64,000 nucleotides of DNA. It comes from Platanthera guangdongensis (Eukaryota > Streptophyta > Magnoliopsida > Asparagales > Orchidaceae). Below are positions 45,216-55,633 of the stretch, piece by piece. Where the stretch lies: contig CM077162.1 in assembly GCA_039583875.1 (NCBI GenBank), positions 57,315,675 through 57,379,674 of the forward strand, in the 5' to 3' direction. Each line of letters starts with the position of its first letter. Position 1 is the stretch's first letter. The translations under genes were made by a program, and so were the position numbers. Below the pieces are notes generated by a model. It made no database searches. It was not told the origin of the DNA and was given only the letters and a program-made list of their open reading frames with translations.

Positions 45216-47330
45216 AAACAGTTAATGGTTTTTGACCTAGGTTACCTTGGGTCCTTTGTATTGCTGATAAGATAAGCTGGAAATAACAGAGAATTCAGGT
45301 TGGGACTTTTATCCTAAGGGGTGATATCTCCTAGGTGGTATTATCTAGTGAGCTAGTGGATTAAATGGTTTTTTTAGAAATATTTAAGTTGCTGTTGAAA
45401 TTATAGTTTTGATTAAGTCTTCCTGGGTTCGATGAATTTCTATAAGTCGTCGACCAAAGTTCGATGAATTGGGTTGAAATCGTCGATCTATGCCCAGAGA
45501 ATGAACATGTTCATTCTCTGTGCCCCATGTTCGTCGACCTCTGCTCGACGAACCATACATAGTTCGTCGATCGCAGTTAGACGAGTAAATGTAACTATAG
45601 TTTGCGTTCAGAGTTCGTCGATCTGGGTTCGACGAACTGGCCCCATTTCGTCGATCTGAGTTCGACGAAAATTGCTGAACCTTGTTTTTACTGGGTGTTT
45701 TCTGGTTTTTGGTTTTCTGTCCTACTATCTTAGGGATCTTTTCTACTGTTTGTTTATCATTTACTGTTTCTTTCCCTTTAGCAGATACAAATTTTATTGG
45801 GGTTGATAAAATGTTCTTGCTGAGAATGGGGGGCAAACCTGATGGAGCACCCAAGCCTTGCTTTCCATCAAGTCTGGCATTAATAGTACTTGTGATATCT
45901 ATCAGCTTGAGGCTTCTCCCATTGAGAGTTTCCTCAAGTTGTTTGGCCTCACAAAGCTCAGTTTTTAGTGAATTTATTTTTTCATTTGCTAAGGTTAATT
46001 CATCTTTTAACCTAATGTTTTCAGATTGAACATCCTCTAAGTTTCCTAATTTTTTCCTAAGAATTTTAATTTCTTTTTCAGAATTAATCAAATCTATGCA
46101 CATTAACTTGAAATCAGATTTAAATGTTTCAGAGCTGTAGTCAAAGGAGGACAATACCTGATCTGCCTCTAATTCAGACACTCCTTCATCTTCAGACTCT
46201 TCTTCTTTTGAATGACTTCTGGAGGCATCAATTGCCATGAGGCAAACCTCCTTTGCTCTTTCTTCTTCCTCATCTCCACTGGAGCTTGAATATGTTGACT
46301 CATCTTCTCTCTCACTCCAGGTCTCAGCCACAAAGCCCTTTTCCTTCTTCTTGTGCTTGCTGGAAGAGGGTTTGCTGGTGTTCTGTCTTCTGGTTTCCTT
46401 CTCTCTTCTCTTCTCTTTCTTCTGGTTCTCTGAAGACTCAGAGAGGAAGTGCCCAGGCTTCCTGCATCCATAGCACACAATTGCTTTGGTTGGTGTCTTG
46501 TCATATTTTGGCTTGTCATCATTTCTTGATGACTTTCTCCTGAAATCCTTTCTGTCCATCTTGTAGAATCTTTTAGCAAAGATACTCATGAGCTTTTCAT
46601 TTAATGTTGCAGCCTCTGTCTCTTCAGTGGCTTTGAAGGCAATACTTTGTTCTCTTCTAGCTCTGCTGGAGGTGTTCTTTGTTCAGCTGCCTCCCTGGTC
46701 TTTATCAGTTGTTCATATGACTTCAGTTTGCCTAATAGAGATTCAGTTGAAATCTCATTCAGGTATCTGGCCTCCTTGATGGGCCAGATTCTTGTATCCC
46801 ATGAGCTTAGGAAGCACATAAGGATCTTGTCATTCACTTCAGTAAGAGTGATGTTCTTATTCAAGGTTTTTAGCTCATTGATAATTGAGCTTAACCTATT
46901 ATACATATCAGAAACTGTCTCAGCTTCTTCCTTCTTAAAGTTCTCATATAGGGATATGAGATTTGATCTCCTATCCTTTCTCTCATCTGCTAATCCATCC
47001 ACCATTTGGTTTAGGGAATCCCAAATGGCTTTTGCTGAGGTGCACTCAGCAACCTTCTGGAAAATATCATCTGACATAGTTTGCGCCAGGATATTCATAG
47101 CTTTGGCATCTGCAACTTTTGCCTTTCTTTGAGTTTCAGTCCACTCAGGTGGTGGAACTGCTGTTGAACTTGTAGGTGTTGCAGAGCTGGATGCTTGTGG
47201 GGGACCTGTCAAGATTGAATTGTAGATGTCTTCATCAATGGAATAGCCTAATTATTGTCTTCCAAATGGCAAACCTATTAAGGTTGCAAACTGGAGGTCT
47301 GGTGCTTGCATAATCCTTGTACTGTGCCAT
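45216..47330 (-). pseudogene. Copia-6 gag with repetitive linker, frameshifted
   Basis: ATG 47330 (MAQYKDYAS-like start) leads through a UBN2 region at 46601-47212 (MSDDIFQKVAECTSAKAIW, NRLSSIINELKTLNKN), a frameshift near 46600, then 45384-46589: zinc knuckle CYGCRKPGHFLSE (the last Cys is Ser), acidic/Ser stretch, coiled coil (NSEKEIKILRKKLGNLED, NEKINSLKTELCEAKQL), and a linker with SSNxDRR repeats. A frameshift also lies near 47240. Ser in place of the final Cys weakens the knuckle. Confidence 0.85.
45425..45670 (-). repeat. LTR-word repeats inside Copia-6 gag-protease linker
   Basis: TCGTCGA starts on the plus strand at 45447, 45480, 45531, 45564, 45615 and 45648: steps alternate 33, 51, 33, 51, 33, a higher-order unit of 84 bp (28 codons, four times 21). 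The words encode SSNxDRR on the minus strand. A perfect 26-bp palindrome (45495-45520) lies within. Confidence 0.85.
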
Positions 47331-47427
47331 GGCTGTGTTTATAATTTAAATGAAAATAAAATAATGTGTAGATCTAACAAATGATCTTTTGGTTCAAGAT
47401 TTAACTTGTACAACCAAAGGATCCTCC

Positions 47428-47439
47428 TCTGATACCAAT
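47428..47439 (-). other. Copia-6 primer-binding site
   Basis: Minus-strand ATTGGTATCAGA follows the LTR end TTTCA, as in Copia-2 and Copia-5. Confidence 0.85.
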
Positions 47440-49561
47440 TGAAAGTGAGAGTTAGATCTGAAATACTCTAGAGGGGGGGGGGTGAATAGAGTATTCTTAA
47501 TAAATTCTTAACAGCTATTACAACTTTTGATATAAATTAAAAGTGCAGAAATAAATATAGCTAGCACACAATAAACCTAAACCACAAGCACAACAAGAAC
47601 AAAAGAAAAAGGGGAAACCAGACGACACAAGAATTTTATAGTGGTTCCCCAACCTGGGTATATCCACTCTTCTACCACCCTTGGTAGGAATCCACTCAGA
47701 TTTTTGATCCGGTGCCTGACACCAATGAGCTTTTGATCAGGTGCTCAAAAACTAACCCAAGTCTTTTGATCAGGAGACTTGCAACCAAGGAATCACTTTT
47801 GAAGGGAGATGACAACCCTTTATACAGTGGGGTGGGGGTGAGATGATTTTGTCTTCTCTTTCTCAATATACAACTCAGAAGACTATGGATTTGATTATAG
47901 CTTATGCTCCCCCTGAGAAAACTGGATCTAAGCTTCAGGGTGATAGGTCTTCAAACTGAATCCTTGACCAGCAATAATCTTCAGGAACTTCTTTGATAGA
48001 TGGAACTGATGTTGTCCTTTTGAAGTGTCTTGGAGTGCTTGAAGAAAGAAGACTCTAGATATAGGTATTGTTGTTCTTCTTCTTCAGGTATTGATGAGCT
48101 TCTGGTCAAGGGCTTTTCTATATCAGAGAATGTTTCTTGTTAACAGAGCAGATTGTCAAGATTGAATGTTTCTCTGTAATCTCTGTATGCCTCTCAGAGT
48201 ACTGTGCTCTGTGAAAAAAACTTTTTTAATAATCCTTGATTGTTCTATATGTCTGTGTGTATCCGTTATTCTCTTCTATTCTTTTATATTTTCTGTCAAA
48301 TCTGTCTTTCAAAAATTTGAATTCTTCTGCAATTAATGCTGACAGCCTTGAGAATAAACGACATTGATTTATTTCCCCAACTGTCCCATGAAAAACGGAA
48401 AGCAATAATCCCGGAGAAGACTATAATTAATTCTCCTTCTAACGGTTAGATTCAGAGAATGTTAGAGCATTAATTACTCAGGAATTATCGCATTAGAGTG
48501 GGGACAGAAGGCCGGAAATAACTAAGTCTGGAATCGTAGAATAGTTGACAGAAATCGTCGAGCTGAGTCTGTAGTTCGTCGACCTGATGACTTCTGTTCG
48601 TCGAGCTGAGTTGCAGAATCGTCGATCTGGAAACTGAACTGCTGTCTCTTTTGAAGTTTGCCTATTCTGTCTGAAGTTCGTCGAGCTGGTAAATGTGTTC
48701 GTCGATTGGAGTTCAGCAACTATTCTAGAGTTATCAAAGATTCTATCTGTCGACTAATATCCTGTGTGTCGACACAAGTCTTCTGTGTGGTGTCGACACA
48801 ACCTTTCCACAATGTCGACTGATGATCTGGGTGTCGACACAAGTTCTTCTAGTGTCGACTTAGTTGGTGTCGATATATATTCTGAGTGCCGACACAAGTC
48901 TTCTAAGTTGTTGAAGTAGATAATTCCAGAATTCATCGGGCAGAGAACTGAGTTCGTCGACCTGAGACTAGAGAACATAGTCTTGATAGAATGCTGTAGT
49001 AGTCCAAAGATTCGTCGACCAAAGAATAGTGTTCGTCGAGCTAAGTCTGGAGAACCTTCAATTCGTCGAGCTGAAATTGATTCTGGACTTAGAGAAAAAT
49101 GATAAACCTCTGTCAATAGAGTTGAAGTGGAAGTCCAGAAATCGTCGAGCAAAGAATGAAGTTCGTCGACTTGAGAACTAGGTTCGTCGACCTGAGTCTA
49201 GAGAACAGCCTAGACTTAGAATTCTGAAGGTGGAGTCCTAGGATCGTCGATCTGTGACTGAAGTTCGTCGAGCTCAACTCAGAGAATATTTCCCTAAGAT
49301 AGTCAAGCTGAGAACGACTATCGTCGACCTGAGTTCGACGAACGTCGAACTCATTTTACTTAGTTTCTTGAGAAATCTTTGAATCTATGTAAAAACTCTA
49401 AGTCTCGAGTCTCTGACAGTCTGATGATGGCTTGTTCATGTGATGTTATTACTGAGGACTTGGCCTAGACTCTAGGACACAACTATGACCCTGGCTATAC
49501 ATGTTGGGTCACATCATCCTAGCTTAGTGAACCTAACCCAAATCAAACTAGGGATCCAACA
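47440..49561 (-). repeat. Copia-6 5' LTR, complete (2122 bp), two different word arrays
   Basis: TGTTGGATCCC (49561) to CTCACTTTCA (47440) on the minus strand. Its start matches the Copia-3 LTR fragment. The U3 holds TCGTCGA words (starts near 48555, 576, 598, 619, 678, 699, then 48954, 49012, 033, 063, 142, 163, 184, 244, 265, 321, 342) and, between them, TGTCGACACA words (48748, 767, 791, 813, 832, 853, 868, 887). Both keep steps near 21 bp. AGTGG...CCACT hairpin at 47640-47668; U5 hairpin at 47463-47494. It borders Copia-7 on the right. Confidence 0.92.
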
Positions 49562-49800
49562 GTTTAGTAAGTGAATTAACACATATAAACATACAAACTT
49601 AATAATAATGCTTAGTAGAGCATAAGGCAAACAATTTCAGTCCTATTTAATCAACACATGAAATGAAGAATAAGACTTGATTTTCATTAATTGTTTATCA
49701 TAAAATTTACTGATATAAGTTTTTTAATAGTTACAGATCAAAAAATCCATCAAAAATATAAAGCAAAGAAAATCCTAAGGCAACTTAGGTTCCTTAATCA
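49562..49800 (-). other. Copia-7 3' untranslated stretch
   Basis: AT-rich DNA between the Copia-6 LTR and the end of Copia-7 ORF3; no gene. The polypurine tract and 3' LTR of Copia-7 are not seen, so Copia-6 appears to have inserted between ORF3 and the tract. GTTTA (49562-49566) is the possible duplicated site. Confidence 0.55.
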
Positions 49801-52449
49801 CTATGCCTCTTCCTGATTGTATCTTGGCTTTCATTTCAGGCTCCTTGTCCATAACAACTTCCTTACCTTTGGCTTCCTTAGCTTTAGCTTTAGCTATTGC
49901 TTCTTCTTCTCCTCAGCTTTTGCCTCTCAAAATAATGATAAGGCTTTGGGAAATACTTGCTGGGCTCTATGGAAGTAGCAGGAAGCTTTCCTCTTTTCAA
50001 ATCCTACCTGAATTTCTGAATCACATCTTGCTATTTTAGGTGTTTAGAGCCCATTCCTGTTCAGAATACCATTTCCCTCTATCAGTAATATTAGCATTCA
50101 TAGCTTTCCATGTTGTAAGAATGATTGATCTAGAGGTTGGAATCCATTGCTCAAAATCAGTTTTAGTCTCAGCCTGTTCTCTAAACCTTTTCTTTGATAA
50201 CTGAGCCTCGGTCTCTGGAGCAGTAGCAGGACTGCCCACTTTCTCAAATATCACATTCTTATTTATTTCTTGAGGAGGACTATATATGTGGTTAACAGTT
50301 GCTTGAACAGACTCAAAGTTAGCTGGGGATGCAGGAGTAAATAATTCAGTAGGAGGTGCTTGAAGTAGAGGTGGTTGTTGACAACCAGATTCAGCTGTTT
50401 GATCACTTTCATACCAAAGGGGAGGAAAGCCTAAAGTATCTCTAATATTGTTTGCAATCCGGGTAGCTTGTTCAGCACTTGCCTGAATCATGACTCTCTA
50501 CCCCTTTATGACTTCTCTCTCAATGTGATCTCTTAGATCATTCTTTTGAAATCTGACCTGTCCTTCAACATAATTGATGTCTGTAGTCACTGTATTCTTA
50601 ACCCTCAGTAAATTGGTGTCCAAAGTTTTGTAAGAATCTTTGATATCCTAAAGGATAGATTCAGAATGACTTTTCAGTTTGGCATTAATTTCTATTCCAG
50701 TAGAATCTATTTTGCTTTCCAAAGTAATAGTTTGAGTTTTAATTTCACCCAAGGTAGTTTCATGCATTATTATCAGATTTTCATTCAGTCTGTTCTGATT
50801 TACAAGGACACAAACTTGCTTGATTGCTACATCATCCTGGATTTACTTGATATCCTATTGTTGCTTTGCCAGATAAACAACTGCATGAGCCCCTTTCTCA
50901 AAGAATGTAGTCATTTCAGTTTTCAGAATATTTACTTCAAATCTTATTGACTTGATCTCTTGGGTAAGCTGAAATTGCAACTCCTTGTTGCTTTCATCCA
51001 CATACTTCTCTAAATCTTGCCTTTGCCTATCAAGCATGAGCTGTAGATGCACAAGCAAAGAGCTGTGATCTATTGTAGTAGTAGCTTGTGGTCCAGACTG
51101 AAGATATTGTTTGTAGCTCTTGCTCTTCTTCTTCATTGCAGAAAGTTTTCTTTTCTTCTATTGAGAAGCATCTACATCCTCAGAGTCAGAAGAACTAACC
51201 TCATTAACTAGAGGTGTCTCTTTATTTTTCTTAGTAATAGGGGCCAACTCCCCCATAATTCCTGTATCTTCTTGATGGATAGAAATATTATCCACTTTAA
51301 TATCTGCATGCTGAACTTCAGCATCAGGTATGTCAATCTGAGAATCTGCAATTCTCTCTTCTTGAATATTGGTATCATTTGTCTTTGGAACTACTTCTTC
51401 AATCTCTTGGAGAGTTGCTTCTTCCATTACTTGATCAGATATTTCATGTGCAATAGCTTGTTCCTTTTCTAGGTCTTGAACTACATCCATGATGATTGTT
51501 GTGGCTGTATCCATTGACAATTCTGTGAGGTTCTCCCCCTCAGCTAATTTTTTTTTCTGGGGTGATCTCCCCATACACTTGTGCACTGGTCTCAGGGAAT
51601 TGACTAGGAGACCCACCTTGGACTTCCTCTGGATTGTCATCAGAATTGAAGTTAACCTCTTCTTTAGAATCACTTGAGTATACTACTTCCTATACCACTG
51701 TTTTCTTACCTTTTATTTACTTTTGCTGCTTAGGTGCATGGGATTCCTTAGTTAAAACTCTACCCCACTTAGAAAAGATTCTTAGATCCATTCTCCTCAT
51801 AAGATTAATCTTAGTTACAACTTTAAGATTGATGCAATTTGGAATTACCTTTACCAGACAAGCTAATTATCCTGCCCATATTGGGCTTCTGAATTCCTTC
51901 AACAATTTTATCAAATAGCACTCTATTCCAGTCAGTGTTGATTTTGAAGATAATTTTAGTCATCAGATTAAACATGACATTGGAAATTCTGTCATGTTCT
52001 CCAGTCTTACAGAGGAGCACTTTTCCTATAATTTCAGACAGGAATTTACCTTGGGAATTCATTCCCTTTCTGTTGAAAGAATGTCCAATACTAGTGGTTG
52101 GTGGTAGTCAACACCAAACTAGTGCCCCTGTTGTCTGGGATGAATCCAGGTCATTATCTTGTGAAATTCTTGGGATCTTAAAGACTTTAGCCAATCTTTT
52201 GGTATTTACCTTTATCCTTACTCCATTGACGCTGGATTTAATCTTGTTAGAGTTAGAGTTTCAGGAGGCATTAGAGAAAAATTTAGATACCTCTCTCTTC
52301 CAGATCTTGGTTGGTTCTGAAAGAAGATACTCCAACCCTGCCACATTCATAAGGTCAATTACTTTCTTGATATCTGCAGATGCGGTGTCGAATGCGTCAC
52401 ACAAAAGTTCATATCCCTCGTTGATGTGATCGTCCATCTTTGGTGCCAT
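49801..52449 (-). pseudogene. Copia-7 ORF3, broken
   Basis: ATG 52449 (MAPKMDDHINEGYELL) starts an N-terminal domain (MNVAGLEYLLSEPTKIW, LSEIIGKVLLCKTGEHDRIS, PNMGRIISLSG) that aligns with Copia-4. A stop lies at about 52261 and a frameshift near 51820. The acidic/Ser-rich linker (51158-51673), a Lys-rich piece KKKSKSYKQYLQSG, a coiled-coil part (VDESNKELQFQLTQEIKSI) and FEQWIPTSRSIILTTW with WYSEQEWAL follow. Beyond a stop at 50036 the tail KYFPKPYHYFERQK and a Lys-rich end remain visible to about 49800. It is the fourth ORF3 copy. Not functional now. Confidence 0.7.
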
Positions 52450-53059
52450 TCTTGTTAAAAGATCTTGAGTTAGAAGGGTGTCGACTATGGATTTCTAGGT
52501 CTCGACACACAACGATTAGTCTCTTAAGATTACTGGCGAGTGAAGTCGACAAAACCTAACATCTACTATTTATAGCATCAGTCTTTTGAAGGTGAAATAG
52601 CGTGCTGCATTTAGTGATTTTCTCAAAATTAAGTAATTTCAAGAGTCGACAAAGAAAACCTAAGCTGTCAAGATGTGTCGACATGTGTCAACACACAGTT
52701 TATTTTTCTCGACACACAGACCTAAAGGTCTCGACACAAACTTATAATATCTCGACACACATCCTTTTATTAGTGTCGACACACATCCGCTAATCAGTGT
52801 CGAAACACAGTCATTTGTCTCGACATACCTTTTCTACTAGTGTCGACACACGCTGTTGTGTCTCGACACACTTGAACTAATATGTCGACACACACCCTGG
52901 TGTCTCGACACAATTCTGTGACTTAGACAAATTTTGTGTTGTGACTTATATGTCCTAACTTATTAAAGTAAAAAATTTTAAACTATTTGCATTTCTAATT
53001 AGTCATACTTTTAAATGTAAATATTTATTCAATATTCAGCATACCTAGTTCAAATTTAA
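52450..53059 (-). promoter_or_regulatory. Copia-7 internal promoter-like spacer between pol and ORF3
   Basis: Words TGTCGACACA/TCTCGACACA lie at plus-strand starts 52666-52903 (for example 52707, 729, 750, 774, 798, 819, 841, 861, 883, 903) at 20-24 bp steps. On the minus strand they precede a canonical TATA box, TATAAATAG (52566-52574), about 120 bp before the ORF3 ATG. Further words (52479, 52500, 52520, 52543) lie between TATA and ATG. It is the cleanest case of array-TATA-ATG. Promoter function is inferred. Confidence 0.65.
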
Positions 53060-53601
53060 AATAATTGAACTTACTTTCATCTAGGGGTTTTGTAAAGATA
53101 TCATCAATTTGTCTTTCAGTTGAAATATGTTATAAGCTAATATTTTCTTTTTCTACATTCTCTCTGAGAAAGTGATATTTAATTTCTATATGTTTAGTTC
53201 TACTATGTGAAACAAGATTATTGACAATTGAAATTGCACTTGTAGAATTACAGAACATAATAGATTTACTTAGCTGAATACTGTAGTCCAGTAGTTGATG
53301 TTGAATCCACAACAGCTGTGCACAACAACTTCCAGCAGATATGTACTCAGATTCTGCTGTAGAGATTGCAACACTTGTTTGCTTCTTGCTACTCCACCTG
53401 ATAAGTCATTTCCCTAGAAACTGGCAAGTTACAGAAGTGCTTTTTCTGTATTTTTTACACCCTGCAAAATCTGCATCTGTGTATCCAGTAAGTTCAAAAT
53501 CAATATCCCTAGGATACCAAAGCCCAAGATTGGGTGTGCCCTTAAGATATCTCAGTATTCTCTTAACAGCAGTATAATGAGACTCTTTGGGGCATGCTTG
53601 G
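53060..53601 (-). pseudogene. Copia-7 pol, RNase H end (split by Gypsy-2)
   Basis: Minus-strand remnants: RKSTSVTCQFLG-like stretch near 53440, STAESEYISAGSCCAQ near 53350, MWIQHQLLDYSIQLSKS, NLVSHSRTKHIEIKYHFLRE and, past a stop at 53130, [12 protein letters not shown]. The frame joins the RT part at 63762 when Gypsy-2 is removed. Confidence 0.85.
53597..53601. repeat. Target-site duplication CTTGG, left of Gypsy-2
   Basis: CTTGG precedes TGTTACACCCC at 53602 and recurs at 63757-63761 after GCGTTACA. It proves a single insertion into Copia-7 pol. Confidence 0.96.
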
Positions 53602-55571
53602 TGTTACACCCCCTATCCGTCGCATAGCATATAGCAGTAGGTCCGGCCGGGGCCCGACGCCATATACCACAGACAGACCAGAAGGTTACTCAATGGAAAC
53701 CATCCAACTAAGAATCAACGTCCTACACAGAGTGCATTCTAGCGAAAGCAATTTAAAAGTTTCAATAAATAAAGAACCCTGCCAACATCATGAATGTCCA
53801 CTAAACAAGACCAGAAGGAATGAACATACAATACACAAGTACACGGCCTTATGGCCTTATAATAGTTTACTTAAATAAAATGTGTCTTCCAAACCTCGAC
53901 ACGTAGGCCAGACACACATGAATAATACATGGAAACATTCAAAATAGGCCTTCGAGGGCCGACTCAGCAACAAGGGCTTTTTGCTCGCTATTTACCACTT
54001 GGCTCCGCAACACCTGCAAGCACAATCTACCACGACGGTGGCAAACATCACAAGCGTAGGCTCGCACGGCCACACACCCCGTTCTCTCAGGGTACATTCT
54101 CGGTGAACACGGTCAAAGTCCGCTGACTCACCACCACCCCCTGGGCGGCAATATTGAATGAGCATTATGGTCTTTCCGACCAATACCTAAGACCCTCCAT
54201 CTATGCCAATGGCAAGTGCCATGTACCTTTAGGTCTCTTTAACCGAACGACATAGAGCGGGTACTGTTCCGCCTAACCCGTTGCTCACATCACCCTGTCA
54301 CCTTAAGACATGGGCACGTGCCAAACTTCCCCGAGTCCCAATCCGATCACACACTTCACATAACCCAGTTATGTGCAAGTTGGCTCCCAGGCCACCAAGT
54401 TGGCAGAATCATGCATCTGCCTAGTTTTCCGGGTTCACCTTGGGGTTAGTCCCCTAGGCTCCCTGTTGCAATCTACCGCGTAGAAAACCTAAAAAACAAA
54501 CATCTGCACAGAGTCTTCTCCGGCCATTCATGCAATGCAACATCACCGATCCAGAACAACTTGTCCGGGTAGGCTTCACACATCATGCCTATGTCCGTTT
54601 CTCGATTACGGACTCCACATGCTAAACAACAGGGGCTATTCATGTCTATCCGAAGGAATGCCTCACACTCACCGCAAACTCGCGAGAGCGGGCTTATGCC
54701 TATGCAAAGGAAAAGAGGACTTCACATGTCCTAGGATGAGAATAGTTACCCTAGAATTCCTCTTTGGCGCCATGGAAATCTATGCGGATGAAAATCACCG
54801 CAATGTCCTCGCCTCCGTAGATCCAAAGTCGGCTCGCGATTCGGGGCTCTGAAGCTCCGCCGGTGGCCGGATCTAAATCCCTTCTTATTTCTTGCTCTCC
54901 TCTCTCTCTAGAACTTTAGAAAGAGATTACTTGGATGAAATGAAGGCATTCAAACCCTATTCCTGGGTATAACCCATCCTGAAAAACCCTGAACCGTCGG
55001 ATCCCAAAATAAGGAAACAGACGGCCACGATTAGGACTTGAAATCCAAATCCTGGGCCGAACACGGCTTGTGACATGCCCGTGTCCAATGCCGTGTGCCC
55101 CATTCACCATCGAAACCGCCGCATCCCGAAAAGTACACGGGCTCTCGACACGTCTGTGTCCGATTTGACATGCCTGTGTCATCCAGTACACTGCCGTGTA
55201 GCGGGCCATGTTCCTCCATCGACACAGGACCTACACCAACCCGTGAAGGACACGGGTATTGGACACGCCCGTGTCCCAAATGATACGCCCGTGTCATTCC
55301 CGAACACGCCCGGGCTCCAGGCCGCGTTTATCCCCCAACTCAAATCGGCCAGCTACCCGAGTAGGACACGGCCTGGGACACGACCATGTCTCAGGCCGTG
55401 TTCGCTGATCGACGATCGTCGACTGAAATTCGTCGACCACACGACCATCGTCGAACCCGAGCACGACATGCCCCTGGGACATGCCCGTGTCCCAAGCCGT
55501 GTGACCCCTACCAAATTCCAAACTTGGATCAAAACGCCACCCGTTGCTCTTTTGAGTTTCGGGGCGTTACA
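53602..55571 (-). repeat. Gypsy-2 3' LTR (1970 bp)
   Basis: Minus strand TGTAACGCCCC (55571) to TGTAACA (53602). U3 (55030-55510) is packed with ACACGGGCGTGTC-type palindromes, plus one ATCGTCGA-like site near 55410. Relative to the 5' LTR it lacks about 114 bp near 54047, with AACA microhomology at the junction. Polypurine tract AAGAGGGTGAGAGT at 55572-55585. Confidence 0.93.
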
Positions 55572-55633
55572 ACTCTCACCCTCTTAAAAGAATTTCATCC
55601 CGAAATTACATAAAGGAAAGATAAAAACAAAAC

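Noticed and set aside
53992..55613. Open frames in the GC-rich Gypsy LTRs on both strands
   Set aside because: They are frames through CGTGTC-type repeats, not conserved between the LTR pairs, and lie in non-coding U3/U5.
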